Below, in pieces: positions 42,428 to 52,363 of a stretch of 54,492 nucleotides of DNA; the stretch's first letter is position 1, and each line of letters opens with the position of its first letter. The position numbers and the translations under genes were made by a program. The notes under the pieces were generated by a model that saw only the letters and a program-made list of their open reading frames with translations, did no database searches and was not told the DNA's origin. The stretch covers positions 1-54,492 of the forward strand of contig NZ_CANLNH010000021.1 in assembly GCF_947492535.1 (NCBI RefSeq). Reading direction: 5' to 3'. The stretch comes from an uncultured Dokdonia sp. (GTDB lineage Bacteria > Bacteroidota > Bacteroidia > Flavobacteriales > Flavobacteriaceae).

Positions 42428-44908
42428 TTAGATTCTAAATTTATTGTTATTAGTGAAGAAAATAGCATTGGCAAAAAATAACTTTCCATTATGCCAGAAA
42501 GCACGAAATAACGGGTCATCGGCCATATAAATAATACTACCACGTCCCATACGTTCTTCTCCAAAAACAAGAGATTTTGGCAATCTGTTTTTTGCAGCAT
42601 CCCCAGCATATCCAGAAACATTGGTAGGACTCTCTCCGATGTATGCTACATTAAAACCATTATCTAGATATTTATATGCACTACTTCCTAGTTTTAAACT
42701 ATAATACGTGTCTCCATACCCAAATGCCATTGGATGTGTAGCATCTACTTCCGTTTTAAAAATACTTCCCGTGATAAAATTAGTAACACTTGCTTCTTCG
42801 CGATCTGCATACGGCGTTAAATTCTCTTTACTATCTTCCTTTTTATCATCATTTGAAGGCATATTTCGCTTTAAGCTAAAACCACTTTGTCCAGCAAATG
42901 AGTTGAGTGCATTTCCCGTAGCAATCACTTTTCCACCACCACGAACAAAATCTTTTACCTTATTCATAGCACTTTCATTGAGAACACTTCCATAATACCC
43001 ATTAGGCATAATAATAACATCAAACTGATCTAGATTGACACGACCAATACGGTCTGCTTCTATAGAAGTCACTGGGTATTCTAGATTTTGCTCAAAATAA
43101 TACCAAGTAGCTCCGTAGCTTAATGATGAAGTGCCATCGCCTTTAAGTAACGCTATTTTTGGAGGATTAATTAATTTTATTTCTGGAGAACCAAAATCAG
43201 GTCCAGCTTTAGAAAAACTAGAAGTCGCAGGAATTAATTCTCTATTGTGAGTTGCTGCTACTTTATAAATGTCATTTGCAAAATTTGGATTATTCTTATT
43301 GTCACTTTTTGTAATAATCAATGTACCACGATCAAAAGTTTGTCCACTATTGGTCATAGGTTTTTCAGTAAAACGTACTTTGATTCCTGCATTTAATAAG
43401 CCAGCAAGAAATTTTGCATCGTCCATACTGTTCCATTTTGCAATGTACCCGGGTGCATCCGTACGTTGTTGGTTAACTACTTTCGTAAATGGATTACTAC
43501 TATTAGCGCTCACTTTTGTAGTGCTTGCAATGGCATTAAGACCATATGCATGTGGTAAACTCCAAGCCGTAATATCATAGGTGAGCGGTGTAGAAAGCTT
43601 TGCGTCTGGCTCAAATAATACTTTAACCATTTTCCCTTTAGGCTGATCTGTATGAATAACCATCGCAAGGTCATAATTCATACTTCCCTGTCCGTTAGAA
43701 GTATAGTTGAATCCACTTACTTTTCCATTTGTTGAAAAACCATAGGTAATTTCATGACGATCTAATAAAGCAGCTAATGCTGCAAGATTATCTTGTGTAC
43801 CTTGAAGAACGTAACTCTTATATTTTAGATTACGGTTATCAAAAAACTTGGCAAACTCACTATTAATTTTTGAAGCTGTTTTTGAAGAAATTTCTACTGT
43901 AGAAAGCCCAGTTGTTTTATGATGCGCCACACGATCAAATAAGGTAAGTTCATAGCCTTCGTCAGTATTAATTCCCAATCCAGCACGACCATGGCCTGCT
44001 TGTTCATAGGTCATTCCAATGGCTCCCATATAAGTAGGATAGGTGTCTCCATAACTAGGATAGAGTAAATCAAAACGCTCACGCGTAAAAAATAGCCATC
44101 CTTCCTGATCGAAATAACGTGCATGATTTTGTCCTATCTGTGTTTGGAAATCACGCTGCCAGTCTGATATAATTTCATGGAAAGGTTCTGCAGCAGGTGC
44201 AAAATAATAAGGCTCATTAATACCTTGCTCATGAAAGTCAACATGTACGTGTGGTAACCATTTGTTATATACTTTTAAACGCGCTCTAGATTCTACCTGT
44301 GTAGCCCATGCCCAATCACGATTTAAGTCAAATAAGTAATGATTAGGACGACCTCCTGGCCATGGCTCATTATGCTCTGCAGCTACTTGAGAAGGATCAT
44401 ACGGTGTAGATGCTACTTGGTTAAACCAGTTTGCATAACGATCACGTCCATCCGGATTAATACATGGATCTATAATCACAACCGTATTATCTAACCATGC
44501 CTTTTTTGTTGTGATAAGTTCATATAAGGTAACCATAGAGGCTTCGGTACTAGACGCTTCATTTCCATGTACATTGTATGATAACCAAACAATTGCTTTA
44601 TCTGCCGTTGATGAAGAAGAGCCTATACCCGCTTGCGCAAGATTAGCCTTTCGTATAGTTTCAAGATTCCCATGATTTGCTTGCGATGTCACTACAGCAT
44701 AGGTGAGTGGACGACGCTCATTTGTTTTACCATATTCTTGGTAGGTGACAAGATCACTGTTTTGAGCTACATGTTCAAAATAACGAACTACATCTGAATG
44801 CCTAGAAAATTGAGAGCCGATCTCATATCCTAAAAATTCTGATGGAGATTGGACTTGTGCTTGAAGTATTCCTGTGAGTAAGAATAGGAATAGTGAAAAG
44901 TGACGCAT
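42428..44908 (-). CDS. Secreted M14-family zinc carboxypeptidase
   Basis: An 826-residue exported peptidase with a signal peptide (1-18, LLTGILQAQVQ). The M14 catalytic domain spans about 30-370. Zinc ligands are His114 and Glu117 in NVHGNEAS and the later His in HVHVDFHEQG. INPDGRDRYANW carries the substrate arginine, and MTYEQAGHGRAG resembles the general-base Glu region. The C-terminal 450 residues include a GATase-like alpha/beta domain (IALLKGDGTSSLSYGATWYYF and VIATGNALNSFAGQSGF) of unknown role. It probably trims peptides in the periplasm or outside. It is monocistronic with its own terminator. Confidence 0.92.
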   Translation of the reverse strand: MRHFSLFLFLLTGILQAQVQSPSEFLGYEIGSQFSRHSDVVRYFEHVAQNSDLVTYQEYGKTNERRPLTYAVVTSQANHGNLETIRKANLAQAGIGSSSSTADKAIVWLSYNVHGNEASSTEASMVTLYELITTKKAWLDNTVVIIDPCINPDGRDRYANWFNQVASTPYDPSQVAAEHNEPWPGGRPNHYLFDLNRDWAWATQVESRARLKVYNKWLPHVHVDFHEQGINEPYYFAPAAEPFHEIISDWQRDFQTQIGQNHARYFDQEGWLFFTRERFDLLYPSYGDTYPTYMGAIGMTYEQAGHGRAGLGINTDEGYELTLFDRVAHHKTTGLSTVEISSKTASKINSEFAKFFDNRNLKYKSYVLQGTQDNLAALAALLDRHEITYGFSTNGKVSGFNYTSNGQGSMNYDLAMVIHTDQPKGKMVKVLFEPDAKLSTPLTYDITAWSLPHAYGLNAIASTTKVSANSSNPFTKVVNQQRTDAPGYIAKWNSMDDAKFLAGLLNAGIKVRFTEKPMTNSGQTFDRGTLIITKSDNKNNPNFANDIYKVAATHNRELIPATSSFSKAGPDFGSPEIKLINPPKIALLKGDGTSSLSYGATWYYFEQNLEYPVTSIEADRIGRVNLDQFDVIIMPNGYYGSVLNESAMNKVKDFVRGGGKVIATGNALNSFAGQSGFSLKRNMPSNDDKKEDSKENLTPYADREEASVTNFITGSIFKTEVDATHPMAFGYGDTYYSLKLGSSAYKYLDNGFNVAYIGESPTNVSGYAGDAAKNRLPKSLVFGEERMGRGSIIYMADDPLFRAFWHNGKLFFANAIFFTNNNKFRI

Positions 44909-45061
44909 AAAGGTTTCTTTAAGATAAAGCCTTAAATATACCTATTATGGTAAAATAAAATTGGTGTTTTTAGACAAATTTAGGTTTTATAAGTAACCTC
45001 AGTATGCTCTAAAATAAGAATGCTGATTGCAGGAAAAAAAATGAAATCGATTAAAACTGTA

Positions 45062-45469
45062 TTATCGTAAACCTACAACTGGTTCTTGAGAAATAACCGT
45101 AACTGATGAAGGTAATGTAGGTGTCTTAGTATTTGTAGCTGATGCTAATCCAGTATCTGGTGCACTGATAGAAGTATCATATACTTCCCATTGTTTCCCA
45201 TTCCAAAAATAATATCCAGATTTCAATTTCTTACTAGTTGTTTTATTATATACAAGCATACTAGGAATACGTGCATCTTTTTGTACAACCGTTGGTGCAT
45301 CGGTGATATTTTGTATCGTAACATTAGGAATATATACGCCTTGATACGCTGCAGTTACTTTATAATTTTCAGATGAATTTGGTGCAGAGGGAGCGAGTGC
45401 TACTTGACTATATGTAGTTGCTGTAATAAGAAAAACTAAAGCGATTAAAGTATGTTGTAAATGTTGCAT
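45062..45469 (-). CDS. Small secreted protein of unknown function
   Basis: 135 residues with a signal peptide (about 1-21, ALVFLITATTYSQ). The mature part is short, Ser/Thr/Pro-rich and without cysteine. A GYYFWNGKQWEVYD segment resembles short surface-protein stretches common in Flavobacteriia. No function is assigned. It stands alone between the M14 peptidase and bshC, with about 150 and 215 bases of intergenic DNA on its sides. Confidence 0.7.
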   Translation of the reverse strand: MQHLQHTLIALVFLITATTYSQVALAPSAPNSSENYKVTAAYQGVYIPNVTIQNITDAPTVVQKDARIPSMLVYNKTTSKKLKSGYYFWNGKQWEVYDTSISAPDTGLASATNTKTPTLPSSVTVISQEPVVGLR

Positions 45470-45656
45470 TTTTATAATGATTTGGGACTGCTAAACTAAG
45501 ACGTAAAAACCCAGAATCATAGAATAAATGTGACTTTTAGACGAAAAAACCAATTTTAACGACGTATGACATAGGGGTGTGTTTTTCATGGAATGAATTG
45601 TAATTTTCATCGATGTATTCAGACAGATCATATTATGTAATCATCGCCAAAAGACC

Positions 45657-45664
45657 TATTTTTG
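45657..45664 (+). promoter_or_regulatory. -7 box for bshC
   Basis: TATTTTTG matches TAnnTTTG, 21 bases before the bshC ATG. Confidence 0.55.
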
Positions 45665-45685
45665 GAAGGAAATTGTTAGACCAAA

Positions 45686-47281
45686 ATGCAAAAAGACACC
45701 ATTACGTATTCTGAAACAGGATATTTTTCAAAACTTATCTGTCAGTACCTAGATCAGAATCCACAAGTAGCTCCCTTTTATCATAGATTTCCTTCACTAG
45801 ATAATTTTGAAGCACAAATCAAAGAGAAACAAGCATGGTTTACAACGGCTTCTCGAGACGTATTAGTTTCGTCTTTGCAAAAACAGTACGCGCAAGTATC
45901 TGTTTCTGATGCTACACAATTACATATAGAAAAACTTTCAGCAAATACGACATTTACCATAACAACAGGTCACCAGTTAAATCTCTTTACTGGGCCGTTG
46001 TATTTTTTATATAAGATCATTCACACAATTACGCTTTCGCGAAAGCTAAAACAGCAACACCCCCACTATGATTTTGTGCCTATCTACTGGATGGCGACAG
46101 AAGATCACGATTTTGACGAGATCAATTACTTTCGATTTAAAGGGTCTAAAATTCAATGGAATCGAGAAGATGGTGGTGCCGTAGGAGAACTTTCAACGGA
46201 AGGACTTGATGCTGTATTGGACTTATTTAAAACTGCCTTAGGAAGTTCGAAAAATGCACAGTATTTAGCATCACTTTTTGAAGAAGCGTATTTGAAACAT
46301 ACAAATCTTGCAGATGCGACACGATACCTTGCTAATGAGCTTTTTAGCGAATACGGACTTGTCATTGTAGATGGAAATGATGTAGGATTAAAAACGCTAT
46401 TTGCTCCGTATGTAGCACGTGAATTGTTTGAAGAAGTAGCGCATAAGGAAGTAACAGCGCAGACAGCAAGTCTTACTTCGCTAGGATATCCAGAACAAGT
46501 ACATCCAAGAGAGATTAATCTCTTTTATATCATCAAAGGAATCCGTGAACGTATCATTAGAGAAGGAGATGACTTTGTAGTCAATAATACAGAAATCCGT
46601 TTTACAGAAGCCGAGATTCGTTCGGAGTTAGAAGCCCATCCAGAACGTTTTTCTCCTAATGCTTTATTGCGACCTTTATTTCAAGAAATTATTTTACCTA
46701 ATCTTACTTACATAGGTGGAGGCGGAGAGTTGGCATACTGGTTTCAGCTAAAATCTTGCTTTGAAGCGATGCAAGTACCTTTCCCAATGCTGTTACTTAG
46801 AAACTCAGCATTGATCAGAACAGAAAAACAGAAAAATAAAATAGAAGCTTTAGCGATTACCAATTCACAATTGTTTTTAAAACAAAATGAATTGGTAAAT
46901 CAGAAAATACGCGCGATTTCAAATATAGACATCGATCTATCTACACAACGTACATCTCTTAAAGAACAGTTCAAAGCGATGCATACACTTGCTGCCGAAA
47001 CGGATGCTTCTTTTTTAGGAGCGGTTAAAGCACAGGAAGTAAAACAATTAAAGGGACTTGATCATTTAGAAAAACGTTTGTTAAAAGCGCAAAAAAGAAA
47101 ACTAAAAGATCAAGTGCAACGGGTAGTGGATATTCAAAATGCCATCTTCCCATTACACAGTTTACAGGAGCGTAATACCAATTTTGCAGAATTTTATCTG
47201 GAATATGGCGCAGACTTAGTGCCTGCTTTAGTAGAAGCATTGGATCCTGTAAACAAAGAATTTACGATTGTTACTTTGTAA
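45686..47281 (+). CDS. bshC: Bacillithiol biosynthesis cysteine-adding enzyme BshC
   Basis: Adds cysteine to GlcN-malate, the final step in making bacillithiol, a low-molecular-weight thiol used by some Bacteroidota and Firmicutes. It is 531 residues, the usual size. Diagnostic stretches: FTITTGHQLNLFTGPLYFLYKI, PIYWMATEDHDFDEIN (HIGH-like region of the nucleotidyltransferase-type fold), and YIGGGGELAYWFQLK. The C-terminal third is a long coiled coil (about 380-490). bshA and bshB are not in the window. A palindrome copy is translated in frame as Leu-Ser-Arg-Lys-Leu near residue 118. Confidence 0.95.
   Translation: MQKDTITYSETGYFSKLICQYLDQNPQVAPFYHRFPSLDNFEAQIKEKQAWFTTASRDVLVSSLQKQYAQVSVSDATQLHIEKLSANTTFTITTGHQLNLFTGPLYFLYKIIHTITLSRKLKQQHPHYDFVPIYWMATEDHDFDEINYFRFKGSKIQWNREDGGAVGELSTEGLDAVLDLFKTALGSSKNAQYLASLFEEAYLKHTNLADATRYLANELFSEYGLVIVDGNDVGLKTLFAPYVARELFEEVAHKEVTAQTASLTSLGYPEQVHPREINLFYIIKGIRERIIREGDDFVVNNTEIRFTEAEIRSELEAHPERFSPNALLRPLFQEIILPNLTYIGGGGELAYWFQLKSCFEAMQVPFPMLLLRNSALIRTEKQKNKIEALAITNSQLFLKQNELVNQKIRAISNIDIDLSTQRTSLKEQFKAMHTLAAETDASFLGAVKAQEVKQLKGLDHLEKRLLKAQKRKLKDQVQRVVDIQNAIFPLHSLQERNTNFAEFYLEYGADLVPALVEALDPVNKEFTIVTL
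46033..46046. repeat. TTTCGCGAAA palindrome, copy 12 (in gene)
   Basis: GCTTTCGCGAAAGC inside bshC, read as Leu-Ser-Arg-Lys-Leu. Confidence 0.85.
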
Positions 47282-47358
47282 AGTAATAGAATAAACATCC
47301 AAAATAGAATATAGTACCGTATATCATAGTATACAAAGGTTTGTGATAACAAGCGACT

Positions 47359-47389
47359 TTGAATAACGTATTCATTTTACGTATATTTA
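47359..47389 (+). promoter_or_regulatory. Promoter for the GH9 gene
   Basis: TTG (47359-47361), 20-base spacer, TATATTTA (47382-47389): close to the Bacteroidota TTG/TAnnTTTG consensus, 21 bases before the ATG. Confidence 0.5.
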
Positions 47390-47410
47390 ACTAGAAACCA
47401 TCATATTGCT

Positions 47411-49507
47411 ATGAGATATCTTTACACGCTACTACTATTGTTTTTTTCAGTATCTGTTTTTTCTCAAGAATTAAGTAACTATATTCATGTGGATCAATTT
47501 GGGTATACGCCTGAAGCGATTAAAGTAGGGGTGCTTAGTGATCCACAAGTAGGGTATAATAGTGCTATGTCTTATACTGCCCCAGCGACTATTGAAATTC
47601 GAGATGCAGTCACAAATGCAACGGTGCTATCTGTAACTCCTGTTCTATGGAATAATGGAAATACCCATGCACAGTCAGGCGATCGAGGGTGGTGGGTAGA
47701 TTTCTCGTCACTTACAGAAGAAGGGACGTATTATTTATATGATGCCACTCTGAATGAACGATCTTCTATTTTTGTGGTTGGTCTAGCAGTGTATGACGAA
47801 GTAATGAAAACAGCAGGGCGTATGTTTTATTACAACCGCTGTAATGCTCCAAAATCAGAACCTTATGCGCAAGGATGGGCAGATGGAGATAATTTTCTTC
47901 AGGATACACAAACACGATATATTTATGATCAAGGAAATACTGCTTTAGAAAAAGAACTATCTGGCGGATGGTTTGATGCAGGCGATTATAATAAGTATGT
48001 CACGTTTGCAAGTGATGCGGTACATGATTTATTAGCAGCTTATGAAGAAAATCCACAAGCTTTTTCTGACGATTGGAATCTTCCTGAATCTGGGAATGGC
48101 ATTCCTGATGTGCTTGATGAAGTGAAATGGGAATTAGATTGGTTGCTTAAAATGAATCAAGAAGATGGGAGTACGATTATTAAAATGGGAAGCAGGAATT
48201 TTGAAGAAAATATTGAATCCCCTCCAAGTTTAAATACAGATACACGCTATTATGGTCCGACGTGTACCTCAGCGTCTATTGCTGTAGCAGGTATGTTTGC
48301 ACATGCCTCAAAAGTATTTTCAGGAGTTTCTGGGTATGGAGATTTTGCTGCGTTATTACAAGAACGTGCTATTATAGCATATGCATATGTACAACCTTTT
48401 GTAGCAAATGGAACCCTAGAAACCAATTGTGATGATGGAAGTATCATCGCTGGAGATGCCGATAGGGATGTAGAAGCACAAGAAGAAGAGTTTGTAGTAG
48501 CTTCGGCCTATCTTTTTGATTTAACTGGAGATGTTTTATATAATGAATATATTATAAATAAAGTTTCCGAATTACAAACAGTGACGTCTCCATTTTGGGG
48601 GCCATATAAAATACAAGTACACGATGCATTACTGCTGTATACAAATACTAGCGGTGCAGATGCGACAACGATAACCACTATATTAGATTCGTTTTCATCA
48701 GATGCGCAAAATAATTATAATGGATATTATGGAATGTCTGACGAAGATTTATATAGAGCATTTCAACCTAGTTTTTCATACCACTGGGGTTCTAATAATC
48801 CGAAAGCTAGTTATGCAACCGTCAATAAACTTGTGATAGATAACAATATTAACCCGTCACAAAATGACAGTTATAGAGGGTATATCGACGAAGTGATCCA
48901 TTATTTTCATGGCGTAAATCCTCAAGGGATGGTATACCTTTCCAATATGTATGATTTCGGGGCAGAACGTAGCGTTAATGAGATATACCATAGTTGGTTT
49001 TATGATGGAACTGATTATGACAATGCAGTAACAAGTCCTATAGGACCCGCACCTGGTTTTGTGACTGGTGGTCCTAATGATTCATTTAGCGTGACAACCT
49101 TAACACCTCCTTCTGGACAACCTGCTCAAAAGAGTTATTTAGATTTTAATGATGGATATCCTAATAATTCTTGGGAAATCACAGAACCTGCTATTTATTA
49201 TCAAGCTGCCTATATTAGAATGCTAGCAAATAGTGTAGCGGTAGATGACGTACTTTCGGTAGACACTAATGAACTCACAACCTTAGATTTCAAAATCTAT
49301 CCAAACCCAACATCATCGTCATTTCAAATGACTGGAGTGAAAAATAGAGGAGAATTAAAAATTTATTCAGTTTTAGGGCAGTTTGTACATTCTGAAATAG
49401 TAACAAATAATAGTATTGTAGATATTTCTAACCTTACTAGAGGAATGTATTTTGTAAAATTAAATCAAGACACTAAAACGAGTACTCAAAAATTGATTGT
49501 AAACTAA
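47411..49507 (+). CDS. Secreted GH9 glycoside hydrolase with type IX secretion sorting domain
   Basis: 698 residues: Sec signal peptide (1-18, SVSVFSQ), an N-terminal immunoglobulin-like cellulase domain (about 20-115, IHVDQFGYTPEAIKVGV), a GH9 (alpha/alpha)6 barrel (about 120-610) and a C-terminal T9SS type A sorting domain (about 625-698, KIYPNPTSSSFQM, ending VKLNQDTKTSTQKLIVN). GGWFDAGDYNKYVTF carries the catalytic base aspartates, and NSWEITEPAIYYQA holds the likely acid Glu. Expected activity is endo- or exo-hydrolysis of beta-1,4-glucan outside the cell or at its surface. No SusC/SusD pair lies nearby, so it is not in a local polysaccharide locus. Its stop overlaps the convergent trmL stop by 4 bases. 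Confidence 0.94.
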   Translation: MRYLYTLLLLFFSVSVFSQELSNYIHVDQFGYTPEAIKVGVLSDPQVGYNSAMSYTAPATIEIRDAVTNATVLSVTPVLWNNGNTHAQSGDRGWWVDFSSLTEEGTYYLYDATLNERSSIFVVGLAVYDEVMKTAGRMFYYNRCNAPKSEPYAQGWADGDNFLQDTQTRYIYDQGNTALEKELSGGWFDAGDYNKYVTFASDAVHDLLAAYEENPQAFSDDWNLPESGNGIPDVLDEVKWELDWLLKMNQEDGSTIIKMGSRNFEENIESPPSLNTDTRYYGPTCTSASIAVAGMFAHASKVFSGVSGYGDFAALLQERAIIAYAYVQPFVANGTLETNCDDGSIIAGDADRDVEAQEEEFVVASAYLFDLTGDVLYNEYIINKVSELQTVTSPFWGPYKIQVHDALLLYTNTSGADATTITTILDSFSSDAQNNYNGYYGMSDEDLYRAFQPSFSYHWGSNNPKASYATVNKLVIDNNINPSQNDSYRGYIDEVIHYFHGVNPQGMVYLSNMYDFGAERSVNEIYHSWFYDGTDYDNAVTSPIGPAPGFVTGGPNDSFSVTTLTPPSGQPAQKSYLDFNDGYPNNSWEITEPAIYYQAAYIRMLANSVAVDDVLSVDTNELTTLDFKIYPNPTSSSFQMTGVKNRGELKIYSVLGQFVHSEIVTNNSIVDISNLTRGMYFVKLNQDTKTSTQKLIVN

Positions 49508-49956
49508 CGTTGTAATTGTCGGATACCTTCATAGACGACAATACCTACTGCGTTTGCAAGATTTAAACTACGTATATGTTCACTAAATAATGGGATCTTA
49601 TAGAGTGCCTCTGGATGCTTCTCAGTAATTTCTTTAGGAAGCCCTTTCGATTCTTTTCCGAAAACTAAAAAGAGATTTTCTTCAAAAGGAATGTCATAGT
49701 GAAACTTTTTGCCATGACTAGACAGAAAGGCAAATTTCGCCTTTGTATGTTTTTCAAAAAAGTCGTCTATACTCTCATAATACGTGACTGATAGATGTTG
49801 CCAGTAATCCAGTCCAGCACGTTTAAGGCGTGTATCTGTAATTTCAAACCCTAGTGGTTTTACAAGATGTAGACGACATCCAGAACCCAATGCGAGTCTG
49901 CCAATATTTCCCGTGTTATTTGGAATTTCAGGGTGTATAAGAACGATGTTGAGCAT
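49504..49956 (-). CDS. trmL: tRNA (cytidine(34)-2'-O)-methyltransferase TrmL
   Basis: A SPOUT-fold methyltransferase of 150 residues that 2'-O-methylates the wobble base of certain leucine tRNAs. Visible knot motifs: IHPEIPNNTGNIGRLALGSG at the N terminus, LFLVFGKESKGLPKEI (SAM-binding motif 2) and IPLFSEHIRSLNLANAVGIVVYE (motif 3). The 4-base convergent overlap with the GH9 gene leaves no room for a terminator between them. The first 32 bases of the gene are repeated 160 bases upstream (50087-50118), see the relic entry. Confidence 0.95.
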   Translation of the reverse strand: MLNIVLIHPEIPNNTGNIGRLALGSGCRLHLVKPLGFEITDTRLKRAGLDYWQHLSVTYYESIDDFFEKHTKAKFAFLSSHGKKFHYDIPFEENLFLVFGKESKGLPKEITEKHPEALYKIPLFSEHIRSLNLANAVGIVVYEGIRQLQR

Positions 49957-50273
49957 TCGTAGTTATTTGAGATTTTCAAAGTAATGTAAATTTTCATTTC
50001 TCCAATCCTAAAGGGAGAGAAAATTTTTAATCAAGGCAAGATTGAGAAAAAGTCCACTCTTTAGGGTCGGGGAAAAGGCTTTTTCGATTTCGGGGTGTAT
50101 AAGAACAATGTTGAGCATAAATTATAACAGTGAATTATCGTAAGATATGATCTTGCATATGTGTTGATTTATTTTAAGATTTTTCAAATTATAGTTTAAT
50201 CTACTAAACTAAATAAATGCGATATTAAAATGAAACTATCGTGATTCTACTTTTTAAGCAAGCTTCCTTTTAT
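49957..50273. other. Gene-poor region upstream of trmL
   Basis: About 317 bases holding the trmL 5' duplicate, a GGGAGAG-rich short element, and AT-rich DNA up to the cupin gene stop. No other gene is seen. Confidence 0.55.
50008..50118 (-). pseudogene. Duplicated 5' fragment of trmL
   Basis: Bases 50087-50118 match 49925-49956 at 30 of 32 positions, including the ATG and codons MLNIVLIHPEI. After the shared part it diverges and stops at 50008 after 36 codons, so it is not a functional methyltransferase. The 130 bases between the copies look like a small inserted element with an AAAGTCCACTCTTTAGGG-type segment. A duplication on insertion, or an attempt at a second start, would fit. Confidence 0.65.
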
Positions 50274-50750
50274 TTAATTATCTCCTAGTTTCTTGGTAAC
50301 GTTATTGTAATATTCTTGCGTAACTACTTCAGTCCAGATTGTTGGTTGCCCACCACCATATAAAGCTAAATAAGTTACATCACTATTCTTGGTTGACGAG
50401 TGCCAATGTTCGATATCTTTTTCACATTTAATTACATCACCTTTTTTTAAAATGACTGGTTTTTTGCCTCTTTCTTGATAATATGCTTCTCCGTCTACAA
50501 TTATTAAGACTTGAGAAGAACTGTGTTTATGCCAATCTAAGGTTGAATTGGCTTTAAAGGTTGCTTTTGTAATATTATACCCCAATTCAGTGTCGTCATG
50601 AATGATAGCATTTAACCAAGCTTCTCCTATATAATGAGTATTTGGAGCTTTGGTTCCTTCTGTAAGATATGAGGCAACTTTATATTTAGAATCTTGGGAA
50701 AATCCAGATAATGATGCTAAAATAAACAGAGGTAAAATTAATTTTTTCAT
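50274..50750 (-). CDS. Secreted cupin-domain protein
   Basis: 158 residues with a signal peptide (about 1-18, LASLSGFSQDS). A single cupin barrel follows, with the two conserved boxes: DWHKHSSSQVLIIVDGEAYYQ (metal-type His in HxH) and DVIKCEKDIEHWHSS (second box His). A periplasmic metal- or ligand-binding role is likely; relatives range from quercetinase-like to carboxymuconolactone-associated cupins, so no activity is named. It is a single gene on the minus strand. Confidence 0.85.
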   Translation of the reverse strand: MKKLILPLFILASLSGFSQDSKYKVASYLTEGTKAPNTHYIGEAWLNAIIHDDTELGYNITKATFKANSTLDWHKHSSSQVLIIVDGEAYYQERGKKPVILKKGDVIKCEKDIEHWHSSTKNSDVTYLALYGGGQPTIWTEVVTQEYYNNVTKKLGDN

Positions 50751-50877
50751 GTTATAACTTTTTAAGTGTCAATATTTTTATGTGTTAGCATTCTAATAAT
50801 GCAATTAAGGTAGCAAAATGGCAATGTATGCTGTTGATGAATTTAGAGTAATAATTTATTGTTATGTGCAGATTTTA

Positions 50878-51495
50878 TTATTCTAATACCTTTAAGGCAA
50901 ATTCTTCGTACATGTTTTTTAATTCATTATAATTTTCTCTAGTCTTGTTCAAATAATGGATGGTACATAATCTATTATTGATATCTATAAAAAAAGTATT
51001 TTGAAATCCGATAGTATCTTTCGTATCATTGAGAAATACAAAACTTAGATATTTTCCATTGTTTTCACCATAAATTTCAGAATAGGTCTCAATTAATTGA
51101 CTCGTTACACTGTCAGAATGAATTGTTGTTTTGTATTCATTGATTAAGCAAAACTTTAATATAGAATTTTGATTTGATAAATCAGGAAGTCCAATGCCTT
51201 CGTCTGTTAAATAACAAATAACTTTATTTATTGAATCTGACTTCTCAAAAACACCAACAGCAAATTTTCCATTTATTTGGTTTAAAGTTTTATTGTTTTT
51301 AATTATTAAGCTAACGTCTTTTTTTGCTCCTAATATTCTGTATTTATTCTCGATTTTTGTCTTGGTAACTTTAATAATAGTATCATTTTGAGTGACGTTC
51401 ACGGTTATAATCCGTTCTTTTTTATTTTTAGCTTTATTACATGATACCAATAAAACTAAAAGGAGAATAGTGAATTTATAAATTTTGTTTATCAT
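50878..51495 (-). CDS. Uncharacterised lipoprotein
   Basis: 205 residues with a lipobox LVSC (Cys19) followed by NKAKNKKER. The mature part is beta-rich and contains no motif I recognise. It is AT-rich and Lys/Asn-heavy like many Bacteroidota surface lipoproteins. The gene stands alone, with 127 and 151 bases of intergenic DNA on its sides. Confidence 0.7.
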   Translation of the reverse strand: MINKIYKFTILLLVLLVSCNKAKNKKERIITVNVTQNDTIIKVTKTKIENKYRILGAKKDVSLIIKNNKTLNQINGKFAVGVFEKSDSINKVICYLTDEGIGLPDLSNQNSILKFCLINEYKTTIHSDSVTSQLIETYSEIYGENNGKYLSFVFLNDTKDTIGFQNTFFIDINNRLCTIHYLNKTRENYNELKNMYEEFALKVLE

Positions 51496-51646
51496 AAGTT
51501 AGATAGCATATAACTTTTCTTAGATGTTGTATTTGTCTTCAGAATGCGGAATATGAAATGTACAAACTGTTAGGTGCGATATATATATGATCGTTTTATT
51601 GTATGCCTTCTAACAAGAATAACCTTTAAATTTAATGTGTAGATTA

Positions 51647-52363
51647 TCAAGTCAATAAATTCCCATGTTCATCCCATTCTGCGATGTCTCCACGTTTACT
51701 TTGATCAATGCATTTGGCAATCCATTCTGGATCATAGGCAACGCCATGCTGATCGAGTACATCTTGGGGTACACCATCCCAAACATTGGGTTGATTTCCT
51801 TTATAACCTAAATCTTTGATTCCCCACTCAGAAGTGTAGTAACCTGTCATGGTAAGATTACGCATCAAACTAAACCATTGAATTTCAAACGGACGTTTAC
51901 GAGACGGAACCTCAGGATCGTAAAAAGCAATGGGATCAAGGATTTGCTTTTGTTGCGAAAGCTCTAGGGATTTGAACTCCTTATTAAATAACTCAAGCGA
52001 TTGGTTGTCAAGCCACAATAAACCACCCAATAAGGTGTTTTGCATACGAGGCATATCCTTTCCTATAAACTCAATAAATTCAGGAACACCAGCTTCTAAT
52101 GGGCCTCCTACTTCAGGTTTTGGAGGTAAAATCACTTCGCTTAAAACTGCGATAGTTTCTAACTCATGAGCTGTAAATAGTTCTTCAGCATTTAGTTTTT
52201 CTATGCGTTCTAATTCTTCTGGAGTTCGTCCAAAAAAACCATCGGCACTTTCAATGATTTGTTCTTCGAGTGCAGGTTCTCCTTCGCCCACACAACTGTG
52301 TAAACCAAGGCTTATGGCGCCTGCACCTAGTAATAGGGTTTGTATACTTTGTCTTCTATCCAT
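51647..52363 (-). CDS. Gluconate 2-dehydrogenase subunit 3-like protein
   Basis: 238 residues with a twin-arginine-like N terminus (MDRRQSIQTLLLGAGAISLGLHSC), which also resembles a lipobox. The domain matches the small subunit (subunit 3) of membrane-bound gluconate/glucose dehydrogenases: FTAHELETIAVLSEVILPPK, VPEFIEFI, then LMRNLTMTGYYTSEWGIKDLGYKG. In known complexes this subunit helps export and mature the flavin subunit. Here the GMC oxidoreductase is encoded 227 bases upstream on the same strand, which supports the pairing. No cytochrome subunit is seen. Confidence 0.9.
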   Translation of the reverse strand: MDRRQSIQTLLLGAGAISLGLHSCVGEGEPALEEQIIESADGFFGRTPEELERIEKLNAEELFTAHELETIAVLSEVILPPKPEVGGPLEAGVPEFIEFIGKDMPRMQNTLLGGLLWLDNQSLELFNKEFKSLELSQQKQILDPIAFYDPEVPSRKRPFEIQWFSLMRNLTMTGYYTSEWGIKDLGYKGNQPNVWDGVPQDVLDQHGVAYDPEWIAKCIDQSKRGDIAEWDEHGNLLT

